Source: Loxodes magnus (Eukaryota > Ciliophora > Karyorelictea > Loxodida > Loxodidae). From it: DNA of 64,000 nt. Where the stretch lies: contig CAMPDV010000292.1 of the NCBI GenBank assembly GCA_946699065.1, forward strand, positions 62,001 to 126,000, written 5' to 3'. Positions 38,275 through 52,312 of the stretch are shown here, one piece after another. The notes below the pieces were generated by a model, which had not been told where the DNA came from, made no database searches, and was given only the letters and a program-made list of their open reading frames with translations. A program made the position numbers and the translations under genes. Each line of letters starts with the position of its first letter. The first letter of the stretch is position 1.

Positions 38275-41200
38275 CTTGCTTATTAAATAAAAAATAATAA
38301 TAATTTCTCAAATCATGCTTGAAGAAAAATTAAAATCTTCATGCTTTTAACTCATAGCAGCTTTTTTAAAGTGGACAAAACATTATTAGACTATTTAATA
38401 AATAATAAAGAAATAAGAAATAAAAATAAGTTCAAAAATTGATTTAACTTACATTTATTATGAATTAAATATTATATACAGTTTTTAACAAATTCATAGT
38501 AAAATATTTTATAATTAAAAAATCTTTAATATATCTACAATTAAGTGATAAAACATAACTAATATGCTAAAACTTCGTTTCTTACACATCCACCACCAAC
38601 ATTTTTCTAAATTGTAAATATATACACGAAAAATTTAGATATAATTTCAATTGTTAGTAGTAGGAATTTTTAAAATTTGTTAGATTAAATAAGGCTACAA
38701 AATGAATAATAATAATAATAATTGCTTATATTAAATAGTTTTAATTAAAATAAAATAATTTATTGTTCTTTAAAAATATTAAAGCTTTAATGTAATTAGC
38801 TCTTTATCAAAAACCAATTTATTTCTTTAACTTAAATTTATAGAAAAAAATTATCAAGTTTGTTTTGCACTCCTTGTTAATAAATATAACTAATTTTAAA
38901 ATGCTGAGAAACACTAAGTCACATGATTCTCAATTTAAAATAGATTTATTTTAAATTTTTAGCAATTTTCTTTGTAGGAAGTAGAAAAATACTGTATATG
39001 AATTCTTTTTCATTTTCTTCATTGTTATATAACTAAAAATAATCAAATTTTTTACTATGAATATTTGAAATTTATTTCCTTTCTTACTAAAAATTAATTA
39101 TTTTTTAAATTATTTTATTTTTAACTAAGCTCTTTCTCTACCAAAAAAAAAATTTACTTATCTCAATTATTTTTATTTAATCAGATATTTTCCTTTATTA
39201 TTTAATTATTATTATTTTTAAGAACTATATTTATATTCTTTAGTTATAAAAATAAAATAACTTTTTATTTTTGTTTCCTAACGATTTAAATACATCTTTC
39301 TCTTAATTCCTATTAAGATAAACTAAAATTAATTATTTTCCTTCTTTTTCATGTTTTCTTTTTAATTGATTGCTAGTAAGAGCTCTCATTTATAATTGAT
39401 TTATTTTATAAAATAAAACTAGGATATTTTATATTTAAGCTTATATTTTAAGATGAAGTATTACATTTTCTACTTTTATGAACTTATTCCAATATACTAA
39501 ATACATATTTTCAGTTATAGTTATATTTATTAATTATTTACCAGATTTACTATACTTCTTAGAATAAGCTTTAGAATGAGTTTATTATATAGAAGTGAGG
39601 CTACTGAACCTAAAAAGGAATATGCATTTTTATATTTTAACTTTCTCATGTATATTTAGAAAGTATTAATGAATAAATTAATAGATAAGCATAATGATCT
39701 AAATATAAAGCTTATGCCTAAACTTATCTTTCTTTTAACTAACTTATTTGGTTTAAACAATAGCTTTTAATAAATTTGCTAGAATAATAATTTGAAAAAG
39801 TAAGTTATATTAATATTTTCCTTTTTATATATAAGAATCTATGTGATATATTTCCTAGAGTTATTAGAATTATTATTTAATACTAAAGAAATATAATGCT
39901 ATTTGAAATAATATATAACCCATGTAAGGTAATTAATTATAAAGATTTAACACTTAATTTTATCTCAAAATGTTAAAAAGTTAGTGACTTAGCAAAATAG
40001 TTGTAAGGAAAACCGAGATAAAACTTATCAAAAGCTCTTAATAAATGATTTATAAAGCTTAACTGATATAATGCTTATTATAGCTATTTATTAATATACC
40101 TATCAATTAAAAATAAGTTAGATTTTAATTACTTTTTTAATTTTTTAAAACTAGAACATGATGTACTTTAATATTTAACTTTAAATAAGAAAGGAAAGAA
40201 TAATTAAATTTATTAATTTAATAAAATTAAGAATCAAAGATATAAAGAAATAAATAGAAATAATTAATTTTAATTATAGATTTCTTAAGAGATGATAAAT
40301 ACCAAGTTATATGAAATCCTTTAGTATTAAATATTTATAATCAATTATATCTAGTTTTATTAAAGTAAATAAAATTAAAGGAAAATAATACATTTTTGTA
40401 GTTAAATCCTATGTAGGTTTTACAGTTTTAAAGAATAATTAGTTATATAAGTAGAAATGACGTTTAATAGTTAAAATTTTTAAATAACTTTCTAAATAAG
40501 AAATATTAATGAGATGTAGAATATGAACTAAGTTTTATATAATTAAAAGCTTTAAGTCAATTTCATTTAATAGATTAAATTTATTTTTATTTCTAATTTT
40601 ATGAAATAAGTAAGAAAATAAAATTTATGTGGCTTATAGATTTTAAGCTTACTTATATAAAATCAAATATTAATGACAAATAAGCATCTAATTGAAATTT
40701 ATTTGTCCTAATAAATATAAATAAAATAGTCTCAAAAATGAGATTTTGCTTCTATAATTTTTAAATTAAAAATAAACTTAACACATTCAAGGAATATAAG
40801 TTTATAACACTAAAATGGCATAATGCTATATAATATTTTAACTAAAATTAGTTCTTAGTTATGAAATTAGAATCAAAGAGATCCAAAATTTGTGGATATT
40901 TGAACTTTAAAAGTATTTTTGCAAGAATAATTTAAAAGTAAGAATTTAACATTTCATAGAAAAGAGACAAAATGACAAGAGATGCTTGAAATTGAAATAA
41001 AGAAGACAAAATATATAAATATAAATTAAAGAAATATAATTGTAAACTTGGAATTATAAGAAAAAACATTAATATCAATATCTATAAACCCTTGTTCAAA
41101 AAATTACGATTTCAGAATGAAAAAAGTAATATATCCTATGGAACTATAGATAAATCTAAATTATGACAAGATCTTTTTAATAAATCAATTAAAAATATAA

Positions 41201-44200
41201 AGTGAGACTAAGTAAAAAGATACTATTTATCTAAAATTTGAAAAAATCCAAAATAAAATCACTTCAAACTCTCGACTATAGTAGAAAATTGTTATAATTA
41301 TTTCGAATTTAAAAATAAAAAATGATAAAGTTAATTGAAGAAATGAAATTAGGATAAAAATAATAGTAAACAAAATGCAAAGAAAGGAAACTATAAGATT
41401 TTACTTCAATTAATAAGATAAAGTTAAGGCTGCACTTAAAATAAAATAAATGAATATGATGTTCTTAAAAATCTAATAAAATAAAAAGTAAACTCTGAAA
41501 GAAAAAGATGAATTTTAATTTACTTTTTATAATTTCTATCATAGCAATTTATAAATAAATATCTCTAAATTTTATTTTAAGTTTTTGAAATGATAAAGTT
41601 GAAAAGGAGCTTCTTAATTCTTATTTTTAATTTTAGGATATTTCATAGCCTGTAATATAGGTTTCAGTAAAGTCAAATTAAAAGAACTCATTTAAATTAT
41701 GATATATTTGTTAATTATCTATACCCTTAATAATCAACTTGTATATCTTTTTATTCTAATTTTAGATCACCAATTTACTTAGGGGATTTTTCACTTAAAA
41801 ACACCAATTTTATATATTCTAGTATTAAGATTACTTAGAATAAATAAATATCTATATGCATAAAATGTAATCCTAGCCTTCTAGAAATTATTTAGTTTTT
41901 AAAAAAAATAGTAGTAAGCACTAAAACCTTGCTAAATTTACTATGCTTCATTTAACTTTTTAAATATTTGACTGTCAAGCTTAACTATTTTTTATATACA
42001 AATATAGCTTTAAAGATGATACAAAGATTTAGAAAAACAATTGACTATATAAAAATAATTTAAATGTATATCAGCTAGATATCACATTATTATAATTATA
42101 TATTCTTATCAATGTTTTAACTAGCTAGGCTTATTTTTATTTCTAAGCAGATACTATGACTATTACTCTTCCAAAATTTTATATTAATTAAAAAACATTA
42201 ATGACCAAGCCTAAATAAATTAATAGCTTAAATTAAATTATTTATTTCATTTTTATAGAACACATAATAATTGGTATATCACATATTTAATATTTATGAA
42301 AATAACAATAATTATCATAAATTAAAAGACTCTAGCATGTATCTAAATTTATTTTTGTTTGAGTTTGATAAAATAATGATAAATTTAAGGTTAGGCCTAC
42401 TTCTCAAGATGGATTTTTTTTATGCTTATATTTCCAGCAACTTATTCAATTTTTTTAATTAAATTTCTTTTTTTTATTTTTTAATTTAAATTTTTTTATT
42501 TTTAATATCTGAAAAAGATGTTAATTTTAAAATTAAATTTAACATCATTATCTCAGCTAGTGTGAGTTGGATAGATACGACTTTAATAAAATTTTTTTTG
42601 CTCTTATTTTATTTATCTTATAACATCAAAAATAAATGTATATTGCTAGATGTGATTTTATATATTTATTTATGACCAAGTTATCAATAAAAGAAATGAA
42701 ATAGAAGCAGAACCTATCGCTATATTAATTCTTTTTAATTTTAATACTTATATCTGATTCATTTACTATGTTGCTTAAAAAGCTTAACTATTATCGGATT
42801 ATTTATTTCTTTTAGTTTCATAAATTTTTAATTTTATAAATGCTACAAAGTTCACTTAAGGAGAGAAGGTATAAATGTTTAATTTTTGTTAATTTTATTA
42901 GTAGCAAACTAAATAAAACTTTAAGAAAAATGAATTATGAAAGCTATTTATAGAATTATAAGATTCTTAATTATATAATTATTTAAATGCTTTTAAGAAC
43001 CAAAAAGCAAAACAAAAATATAATAATTTATATTAATAAACAAATCCCCTTAAAAATGGAATAAATAGATTTATGTTCCCTTATTAAAAGCAAACAATCA
43101 AATACTTTTTAGCAAAAACAGACTGATATTAAATAAAAGCCACAATTGGACTTAAGAAAATAGTAAACAAATATTCTTTATGCTTGATATACAATTTAAA
43201 GAGAGATAAGCAACTATATATAAATTTTATATATTTCAAAATTAAAAGCTTACTATGTAATTATTAAGTGTTATTAATAAATTATTGTATAATAATTTGA
43301 ATATGATATGAATAAATTCTAAGGAATCTTAATTTTTATTATCTACTAAATAAAAGTTAAATCACTGAAATAATTTCATTATATCTGAATATTATCAATC
43401 AAAGATACATGAAAAAAGCATTTTATCTTAATTTTTTCTTAATTTATGAGAAAGAAATTTCTTTGAGTTCCGAACAAAATAAAAACTATAAAGATAATAT
43501 TTCATACTATTTTATAAAATCTAGTGTTTTATATAATTACTTAAATGATATTAAATAATAAAATCCATTTAAATATATAGAGTAATTTGTCTACTATCTA
43601 ATAATATAGAAATTTAAAGGTTTTTTATATTAGGAGATTTATAAATTTAGATAATAATTGTGATATATAACTAAAAATAACTAAAATTATTTAATTTTTA
43701 AATATTTAGCTAAATAAAGCTACCTCATTGTAAGTATTTTCATAAATTTAGCTATTAAATTAAAATATTCAATAAAATGTTATTTCTTTCCAAACAGAAA
43801 TAAAGAGGATGTATTAATAGACTTTTAAAGATATAACTTGAGTTAATATAAATTATGCTTCTTTATTATATTAATTTCCATCTATTTGGAATAAGAATGA
43901 ATCACCATTATATAGCTATATTCCTAATTTACACTATATATATTCTAATTCTTAATATTTATCATTCCTTCAGATATTATTACATAAATTAAAATATAAT
44001 TATACAAATCTGATAAAATAGAAAGTTAAAATAACTGAATCTAGTAGAAATTTAATCAAGTTAGAGGAGCGAATTTACGCTTATACAAAGAAAAAAAAAT
44101 TAATTTTTAAGAGTGAAATATTTTTATAATTAAGTCTAACTTCAGCTTTTTATCATATTCTATTAACCATAAACATAATGACGAAATTAAAGAAACTTAT

Positions 44201-46824
44201 AATTGAAGTTTAGGATAAAATTTATAAAGATTATAAAATAATTTGAGAGATAAAAAGTTACTAAAAGTTGTAAATTTATTATATTTATAGTAATATAACT
44301 ATTGAAATTGGAATAAGCTAATTTAGTTGCTTCGGATTATCTTTATTAGTATTATTTTTGAATTTATACACTTAGATATAGCTTTAATTATTTATTTCTA
44401 ATTAAATGCTTTTGAATGAAGAAGCTCTTTTGTATATAAATGTAATAATATAAAAATTATAAAGAAAACTAAAAATAATAAAGCTTAGGCATTATATATA
44501 TCTCCTTAAAATAAACATAGTTTATTTAAGTTAAATACTTTTAAGCGAAAATCATACTAAGCATTATATACGATATTTGATTATGCAACTACTTGAATAA
44601 ATAAAATTTTTATTTTAAATAAGTATTAGATTTTATTTGTTTTGATATCTTTATTATTTTAATAAAAATTAAACAAACCTTAAAATAATCTGGTATTTAA
44701 GATTTACTAATAACATGCTTAAATTTTAATTTTTAGATACCTTGTTCATAAAACATATATAAACACTTGCAAATCAGTTTTCAAGTTTAAAATTAAATTT
44801 CTATAAAAATTAACTTGGGAAGTCCAAGTAAATAATTCTTTTATAAATAATAGTAAATTAATTTAATATGCTTAAAGCTATTTAATATATTTAATTAAAA
44901 TATTCTATTTAAATAAATCAAAAAAGAAGCTTATACTTATTCAATAAGTAATTTATAAAATAAGGATGATATAAATTAGGTGTTAAGGATTTTTTAATTT
45001 CTATGCTAATAAATAAATTTTAGTTAATACACTATCTAACTTAATACTTGCTTCAAATAAAATTTAATAATATTTATTTATATCATAATGAAATTACTTA
45101 AAAAAATATTATATTTGTTATTAAGCTTTGGATTAATAATTATAATGATTCTAGTTTTAATTCATGTAAATACATTCAACAAGTATTAATAACCTTAAAG
45201 TTAATCATTTAGTTATCTTTCAAATATATTAAGTTTATAGAAACTTTCTAATAATTAATTTTAACTATAAAAATAGAAATTCTAAAAGATTAATTTCGTT
45301 GCTAAAACAAACAATTAATTTTCAATACTTTATTATAGAATTTATATAATTAATAACTCTAAATAAAATTTATAAGATAATTTAAAATAGCAAAGAATCA
45401 CTTTATTTGATAAGCTTTAGATTTATATGGATAATAGTGCGCCTATTTTATATATTTCTAATTATCTCTATACAAAAACAGCATATCATTTTGAATAAAA
45501 CGTTTTTTTTTTTTATTTCTCTTAAGATTAACATTTTCAAAGATTTCTAATTAAAACATTTAAAATTTGTATATCTTTTTGCTTGTTTTTACCAATTATA
45601 TAAAAGATAGGCTTTGTATAGAATTAAATAATTAATTATCATAAATGTTTATCATTATAGCTATTAAAATTTTAATTTCTTTATTTAGTAATAAATTATT
45701 TTATTTAAATCATATTAAAATTGTTTACTAAACACATAGTTAAAGTTATTGCTTTATTCTAAATATCTATTTTGCTTATTCTTTTGGAAAATATGATAAG
45801 TTTATTTTATTTTAAAGATCTTATTAAGAAAAGTGCAATTAGATAAGTTTTTAGTTAAAAGTTTATAGTAAAGCTAGTATAAAAATGTTTGATTCTAGTT
45901 TTTTTTATTTTACAAGATTCTTAAAATATATTAGTGTAAGAGTTATAATTTACACTTATAACACAAACATTTGATTTTTCCATTTAACTTAAATTAAAAC
46001 TTTATTTTATTAAGGAATGTATAACCAAATAAATATATAGTTACACTCTTTAATAGAAATGAAAAATACTTGATTATGCATTATGTGTGGAATATAATTT
46101 TAAAAGCTTATTTAAATAAAATATTAAGCAATTTATAAAGAAACAAATTTAAAATAAATCACTAAAAATATAATGAATTGAGATAATATTCTATCATTAC
46201 TATCAAACATAAAGGAAATATAATAGATAAAAAGAGTTATAATTTTAGTTATTAAATCATATCTAAAAATAATTAAACTAAAATTATCTTCCTTAGAGCA
46301 TGTAAATATTAATTAATAAAAGAAAATTTAGATACAAAATAGTATAAAAGACACTAAAATTAATTTATTATCTTTAAAGTATAAATCTTCAGGAAATTAA
46401 AAAAAATTATAAAATAAAAAAACGAATTTTCGACTTTTTTATTTTATAATTTATGCTTTAAGCTGATGCTAGCTTTTTATAGATTATGCTTGCTTTCTTT
46501 ATAAGCATTAAGCTAATAAAAATTTTAATTAAATTAAAATAATTTTTTTCTAAATTCCTCATTAATGATAATTATTGGATTTCTTAAAGTAATAAGTAAA
46601 AATATTTAAATTAAAAATTAACAATATCTTTTTGACTCAAATTAATAGAAAAATATATTAAAAAAAAGAAAAATAAAAATATCATAAAAATATTTAGAAA
46701 TAATTAATTTATTTATTAAATTTAAAGTTTTAAAATAAGTATTTTAAAACTTATAATTACAATGCTTCTTTAAACTAAACTTTAATTTTACTTTAAATTC
46801 TTTTTATTTCTATTTTTATTTCTT
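38275..46824. other. 8.5-kb AT-rich stretch with weak ORF candidates
   Basis: Contains (AAT)6 at 38,705-38,722. A degraded hairpin-like sequence near 42,253 is too weak to call. Apart from a candidate ORF at 41,138-41,338 nothing is supported. Confidence 0.45.
41138..41338 (+). CDS. short hydrophilic ORF, possible family remnant
   Basis: An ATG-started ciliate-code frame of 66 codons ending in a TGA at 41,336-41,338. It has charged composition (KIFLINQLKIQSETKQKD, YLKFEKIQNKITSNSRLQQ). Just upstream another frame reads KYNCKLGIIRKN, loosely like the EYNCIKLSQK segment of the unit 1 ORF. It may be a decayed internal part of another family gene, but similarity by eye is weak. Confidence 0.22.
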
Positions 46825-47165
46825 AAATGAAACTAAGCAACGTAATTACAGGCATGCCTACCCTTCTTAATTCAGATCATACCTTAATTTTAGATCAAAG
46901 CTAGCCTCTCGATAAAAAACTTCCCGTTCCTAAATAACTATCAATTCAACCAACAAAAATTAAAAAGAAGGAAGAGAAAATCTAGAATCAGAAAGAAAGA
47001 AATAAGTAAGAAGTTAGCTTGGAATTGTGAACAAAAAACAAGATATATTACGCAAAAGGAGTATGCTAAACATATTATTTATCTTTGTACTATCAAGTGA
47101 ATGCAAAAAGAGTATGAGATCGTGAGTCAAATGTATATTAAAGAAATTTAATAAATTTTATTTGT
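46825..47165 (-). pseudogene. conserved family gene, copy 9
   Basis: Same subfamily as copies 1 and 3. The block reads QLFRNGKFFIERLALIQNQ, then MI, TGA, IKKGRHACNYVAQFHL. The TGA before IKKG is the same as in copies 1 and 3, and a second TGA precedes QLFRN as in copies 2, 3 and 10. Upstream (to about 47,165) KQIKFIKFLQ matches the KPIKFIKILR start of copy 1, showing that conservation extends into the N-terminus. The first part of the block is frameshifted. It is divergent with copy 10, 1.65 kb away. Confidence 0.58.
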
Positions 47166-48763
47166 TTAGCTATTAAAAAAAGTATTATATATTTAAGTTT
47201 GTAAATATGATAAATTATAGATACATTGATGGTCTTGATTTATTATTTTTATCTGACCAATGAAATTTTTTCTTTAAATCAAGTGATTTATATATCTCAA
47301 ATTATTAATAACTAGATAACGAAAGAAATAAAAAATTAAGAACGTTAATCCAACCCAAAAAGTTTAAGCATAATCTAAATATTTATTTATTTATTTTTAT
47401 TCCTTTATTTATTATACTTATCCACATAAAAACTAAACAATATTAATTATCTATATCACCTATTGTTGAGACATATAAATCCTCTTTTGTATTAAAGATA
47501 GTTTTATTATGCTATTACAATCAATCTATATAATTTATTATTTTCATTAAGTTTATTAGTAAAATGATATATAGATATGTTTATCATTGCTTGATAAGAT
47601 TTAATATTCATTTTAAATTGAACATAAAAAAGCTTATACCAATAAATTCAGTGTTCGAAGCAGTTATAAGCTTTATTTTAATTTTTAGAAAAACTGTAAT
47701 AATTATAAAATTATAAAATAAGTGTATCTAACTACTACCATATAAACTTTTATGATTTTATAAATTATATCAATAATTATAAAAATATTATTATAAACTA
47801 AATTATAAAATAAAATCTCTATATAAGGCTAACTATTTACTCAAAAATAAAATATTAAAAGCATAAAGTAAAAATGTATTTGATATTAGAACTTAAGATA
47901 TTAATGTAATATTAGAATATCAAAAAGATAAAAACATTTATAAAATAAATAATAATTAAATAATAAATATTTAGGTTGGAATATTTATTTTTATATTTAA
48001 TTTAAATCATAGAACTGCTACCATCTTAATTGCATAAATTAGAAGAAAGATAGAAATTAAAGTTAATAAATACAGATTTAATAAATTGTATGCTTATATA
48101 ATTATATAAAGGCATTATATAAGGCTTAAATATCATTAATATAAACTAATTCTTAAATTTCTAAATTAGTTAAGTTGCTTGCTGATTCAAAAGCTTTATC
48201 TTTTTATAATTTCTTCTTTAGATAAATAAAATGAATCTCTATAAGCAATAAGAGAAGGTATTAAAAATAAATTAAGAAGTGTATTCAGAATATTTATATA
48301 TGAATTGAAATATGTATATAGACTTTAATCATAGTAGATTAAATATTTAATGATAGTAGTATTAGTTTATTATATCAATATTAGATTTAAAATAAATAAA
48401 TTTATAAATATACTTAGATTTATATTATTTTATTTAATAAGCAAGCTAGTCTTCTAAAGGTTTAAAAAGGTTAAAGTTATTTTAAAAATGTATCAGAGAA
48501 AATAAATAAAAATTAAGTTAAAGGACAAATTAAAAGAAATTTAAAAAATAGCTTCATTGAAAAGATAATAAATTATAATTATAAAATAAGTTAAAGTAAA
48601 ATTTTGATGTATATTTTAAAATAATTAATAAATAGCTAGCAACTTTAAGCCTCTATAAAATGTGCTGAATATATAAATATATATGTATTTATCTTTTTAT
48701 ATTTCATGAACTTCTAAAATAAATAAATAATTAATAAACAACATCAAGCTTTACTCATATTAT
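47166..48763. other. AT-rich spacer between divergent copies 9 and 10
   Basis: The spacer separates two oppositely oriented family starts. No conserved promoter-like motif is visible. Confidence 0.4.
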
Positions 48764-49318
48764 CATACTTTCTTTTGCTTTCACTTGGTAATACAAAGAT
48801 AAATAGCACGTTTGACATACTCCTTTTGCATAATGTATCTTGTTTTTGTGCTAACAATTCCATGCTAACTTCTTCTATCTCTTTCCTTTTTGCATCTTAT
48901 TAGGTTTTTCATTCTTTTTCATTGGAACTTCTTAGATTGATAGTTAGATTGGAACAGGAAGTTGCTTAATGAGTGGCCAATTCCCATCAAAAGTCAAATC
49001 TGGACTTGAACTTAGAAGGCTGGGCATGCCCGTAATTATTGTGTCTTAGACTTGTTTCATTTAAAATTATAATTGTTTGATATAAACTAGAATTTATACT
49101 AAATTAAATTAAACAAACTTAAAGTTTAATATCAATAGAAGTTATTAGTTTAGCTATCTATATTATTTATAAAATCATATTTATTTAATAAGGCACTGCA
49201 TTATAATCATTCTTATTATTTAATCCATAAGTAACTTAACTCTAAATTAGTCATTTTAATACTATATATCCTTATTTTAATAGAGGCTTTGATAAAAAAA
49301 GCAAAATCATTTATTTGA
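48764..49318 (+). pseudogene. conserved family gene, copy 10
   Basis: The block reads HLVIQRQIARLTYSF, a hydrophobic stretch (MYLVFVLTIPCQLLL), RFFILFHWNFLD, TGA (48,938-48,940), QLDWNRKLLNEWPIPIKSQ, then TGA (49,007-49,009), TQKAGHARNYCVLDLFHLKL. After the second TGA the frame stays open for 102 codons to a TGA at 49,316-49,318, with DINQNLYQIKLNKLKV, a hydrophobic LSILFIKSYLF, and LILYILILIEAL. Both TGAs fall in the same columns as in copy 2, its closest relative. The order of hydrophobic, basic, GHARNY and a second hydrophobic region matches copy 3. Confidence 0.62.
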
Positions 49319-52072
49319 TTCAAACTTTTTAAGATTTTATAAATTAGAAATCTAAATTATAAATAAAGCTTTTAGTTAATTTTTAAGAAGAAATTTAATT
49401 TATTTAAGCAAATCCCAAATTTAGTATAATTTCAAATACTAATAAACTTTTATTTCATTCTAAGCAGCTAAAGGTATAATACAATTATTCTTAAGTTAAT
49501 TCTAATATTTTCTTAGTTAATAAATAAATTGATATAAAGATAAAAAACTCTTAAATACTAATCTACCTTATAATTAGTTTATTCTACCTTAGCAATTCTT
49601 AATTTAATTAATTAGCAAATCATTTAAGATCATGTTATTATTAACAATTTTCTTTTATTTGAAAATATAAATAAGCAAAATTAAAAAAGCTATAAAGCAT
49701 CTATAAATCTAAGAAAAAAGAAAAATTGCCAGATTTACATTCCTATTTAGCTAGTGAACTAAAAGCCTAATTATTAAGCTTATACTTTATATAAATAAAT
49801 ATTTATCTAATATTGCTTATATATTTACCATACTAAGTAAATAACTATAATTCTATTTCCATATTAAATAATCTATCTATATAACACTCTTCCCTGCCAC
49901 ATATAAGAAAGCTACTTCAACAAAGAGAAATAAGAAAAAAGTTTAGTTAGAAGCATTTTAAAAAATATTAAAGAATAATCTTTTAATTAATACACAAAAG
50001 CATAATAATTAGCAGAAAGTAAACTTGAAAATTAATTATCTTTATGGTTAAAAGGAAATCTAAAAATAAGAAGAGCTTAAGATTTGTTTATTTCTAGTTA
50101 ACTTTTAATAAGTTAAGTTTTCATAGTAAATAAAATCAAAATTATTGTAAATAAAAAGTGTAAACACTTTTACTTAGGGATAAAAGTCTATATTTTTATA
50201 TTTATTTTACTATTTCATAAACACTTTCTAGTAAACGTTTTTAGAGAACAAATTGAGAAGGAATATCTTTAATATAAATATAAATATAAGAATAAAGAGA
50301 ATAAAAATAAAGCAACTAAATGATATAATAGATGGGTTGATTATTTTAATAATTTGATTAGTATAAAATCTAATTATTGTAAAATATTCTTTTTACTAAA
50401 ATTAAATTTATACCTCTGTATAATCTTTTTAAAGCATTCGTAACTATCTTATATTTAATTAACTACTTATTAAAGACTAGACTTATCAACAATTTTTTTA
50501 ATTAGTATGTATTTTTAAATTTAAGTATGTAAATTTATTTTATAACTAGTTAAGAAATGCTTATTCATATAGGTCACTATGGAAAGTGATAAATTAAATT
50601 TTAGTCTTAGTAAAAATAAACAAATTATAAAAAAGTAAAGCTTTAAACATTTTAGTAAAATATAAAGCGTAATTTTTATCTAATATGTTTAATTATATTT
50701 AATTAAGATTTAGTAAAAATTTCTCATAATTTAAGGAATGAGAAAATTATTAATTTTAAGTTTTAAATAAGCAAATCTTTTACTAAACTAAGAAATATAA
50801 AAATAAATTGAGTATCTTTATCAGTATGATATTCTTTCTATTTATGAACAATCTAGATGTACTTAATCTAAAAATGTTTAATAATAATTAAATTAAAATA
50901 ATTTAATTTTATCTAGTTTGATAGATATTTAATTTTAGTTATGTTTTTACTTAAATGGATTTATATAATTTATTCCAAAATTTATTTATTCTGTATAAAT
51001 GTCTTTAATAGCTAAATCTTTATATTTTATGTATTTTTTTAGCTTTCATAAACAACTTTTTAACCAATTTAAACTATGCTTCGAAATTTTTCTTATAATA
51101 GTTATTAATAAGTAAAAATTTTGATTTAGTAAGTTTGAAATTAATTTATTACAATGAATAAAAATAAAAAGGTTGCTAATAACTAGAATTTAAATAAAAA
51201 TAGGATATAATCAAATACTTAAAAAGTAAAAGCAAGCATAAGTAAATTAGTTTATGTGTATGTAGTATAATAAGCAAACTTATTTAAAATTATTAAGATT
51301 ATTATTTCTAGAGAGAAGCTATTATTTATATTTAACTTAATATATAACACATAAACTTTCTAGATTTAGTCAATCATATTGTTATGAATCCTTTAATTAA
51401 ATTAATAATTTAATTAAATTTCCTTAATCATTAAGAGTAAATTCTTATAAATAAGTTAAGTTTAAGTTTTAATTTCGTTCCTAAAATAATAACTCTAATA
51501 GACTTATAAGATGATTTTAAAGTCCTATTTATTAGTTATATTTTATGAAATTATTAATTGATTAAAGGTAATTATTTATTTAATATTAATATCTTTTTAA
51601 AATTACTATAAAAAAGCTTAAGAAGTCTCTTAAGCTCTTAACTTAGTTAGTATCTTCTAATAATTAAAAATTTATAATATAAAGCTAAATTATTGAGATC
51701 TTTACTAATAAATTTCCTATCTATTGTAAATATATTATGATATCTCTTTTCTTTATTTAAAGTCTATAAATCACTTATATAATATATCTAAGCTTTTAAA
51801 TATGATTTATGTTTTAACTTTAAACTAATTTTAATCTAATTCTTTAGTTTTATTAATAAAAAGCTTTAATTTTTATAATAACTTTGATACCATTTTACTA
51901 AAATTAAGATAAACTTTATATTAATTAATAAAACTGGTAACTAGATAAATAATAAAGGCAATCAATTTTAATTAAGAAGAAATTAAATAGAAATATAAAA
52001 AGTTAAAGGTATATAAAGATATATTGGAATGTAAAAAAAACATAATACATTAAGCTAAAAAAGTATCTAAGT
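49319..52072. other. AT-rich stretch, nothing identified
   Basis: No repeated block or supported ORF. Confidence 0.45.
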
Positions 52073-52312
52073 CATGTTATTTATTTATAAGCATAATATA
52101 CCTTGTTCTTATACTCAATGTGCACGCTAATTTTTTTTCATCTTCTTTATTTCTTTCTTTCTAAACATAAATTTCTTGTTTTCTTTAAGAAAATACTTGG
52201 TTTGATAACTTGATAAGAATAGCAAGTAATTTATGGAGCGGGTAATTAGTTTATAAATTTAAGTTAGAGTTAAGGAGATTAGACATGGGCATAGTTTGAT
52301 AGTCTAAGAGTT
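52073..52312 (+). pseudogene. conserved family gene, copy 11, strongly degraded
   Basis: Order and spacing match the family: CATGTTATTTATTTATAAGC, CCTTGTTCTTATACTC, GCACGCTAATTTT, the GATAAGAATAGCAAGTAATT segment (RNRKFF region) and GACATGGGCAT in place of GGGCATGCC. The frame is broken throughout. Confidence 0.45.

Noticed and set aside
42271..42462. 63-codon plus-strand ORF near a hairpin-like sequence (about 42,253)
   Set aside because: It has a TTG start and AT-rich composition; the hairpin resemblance (TATAGAACACATAATAATTGG) is too degraded to call a sixth retroelement end.
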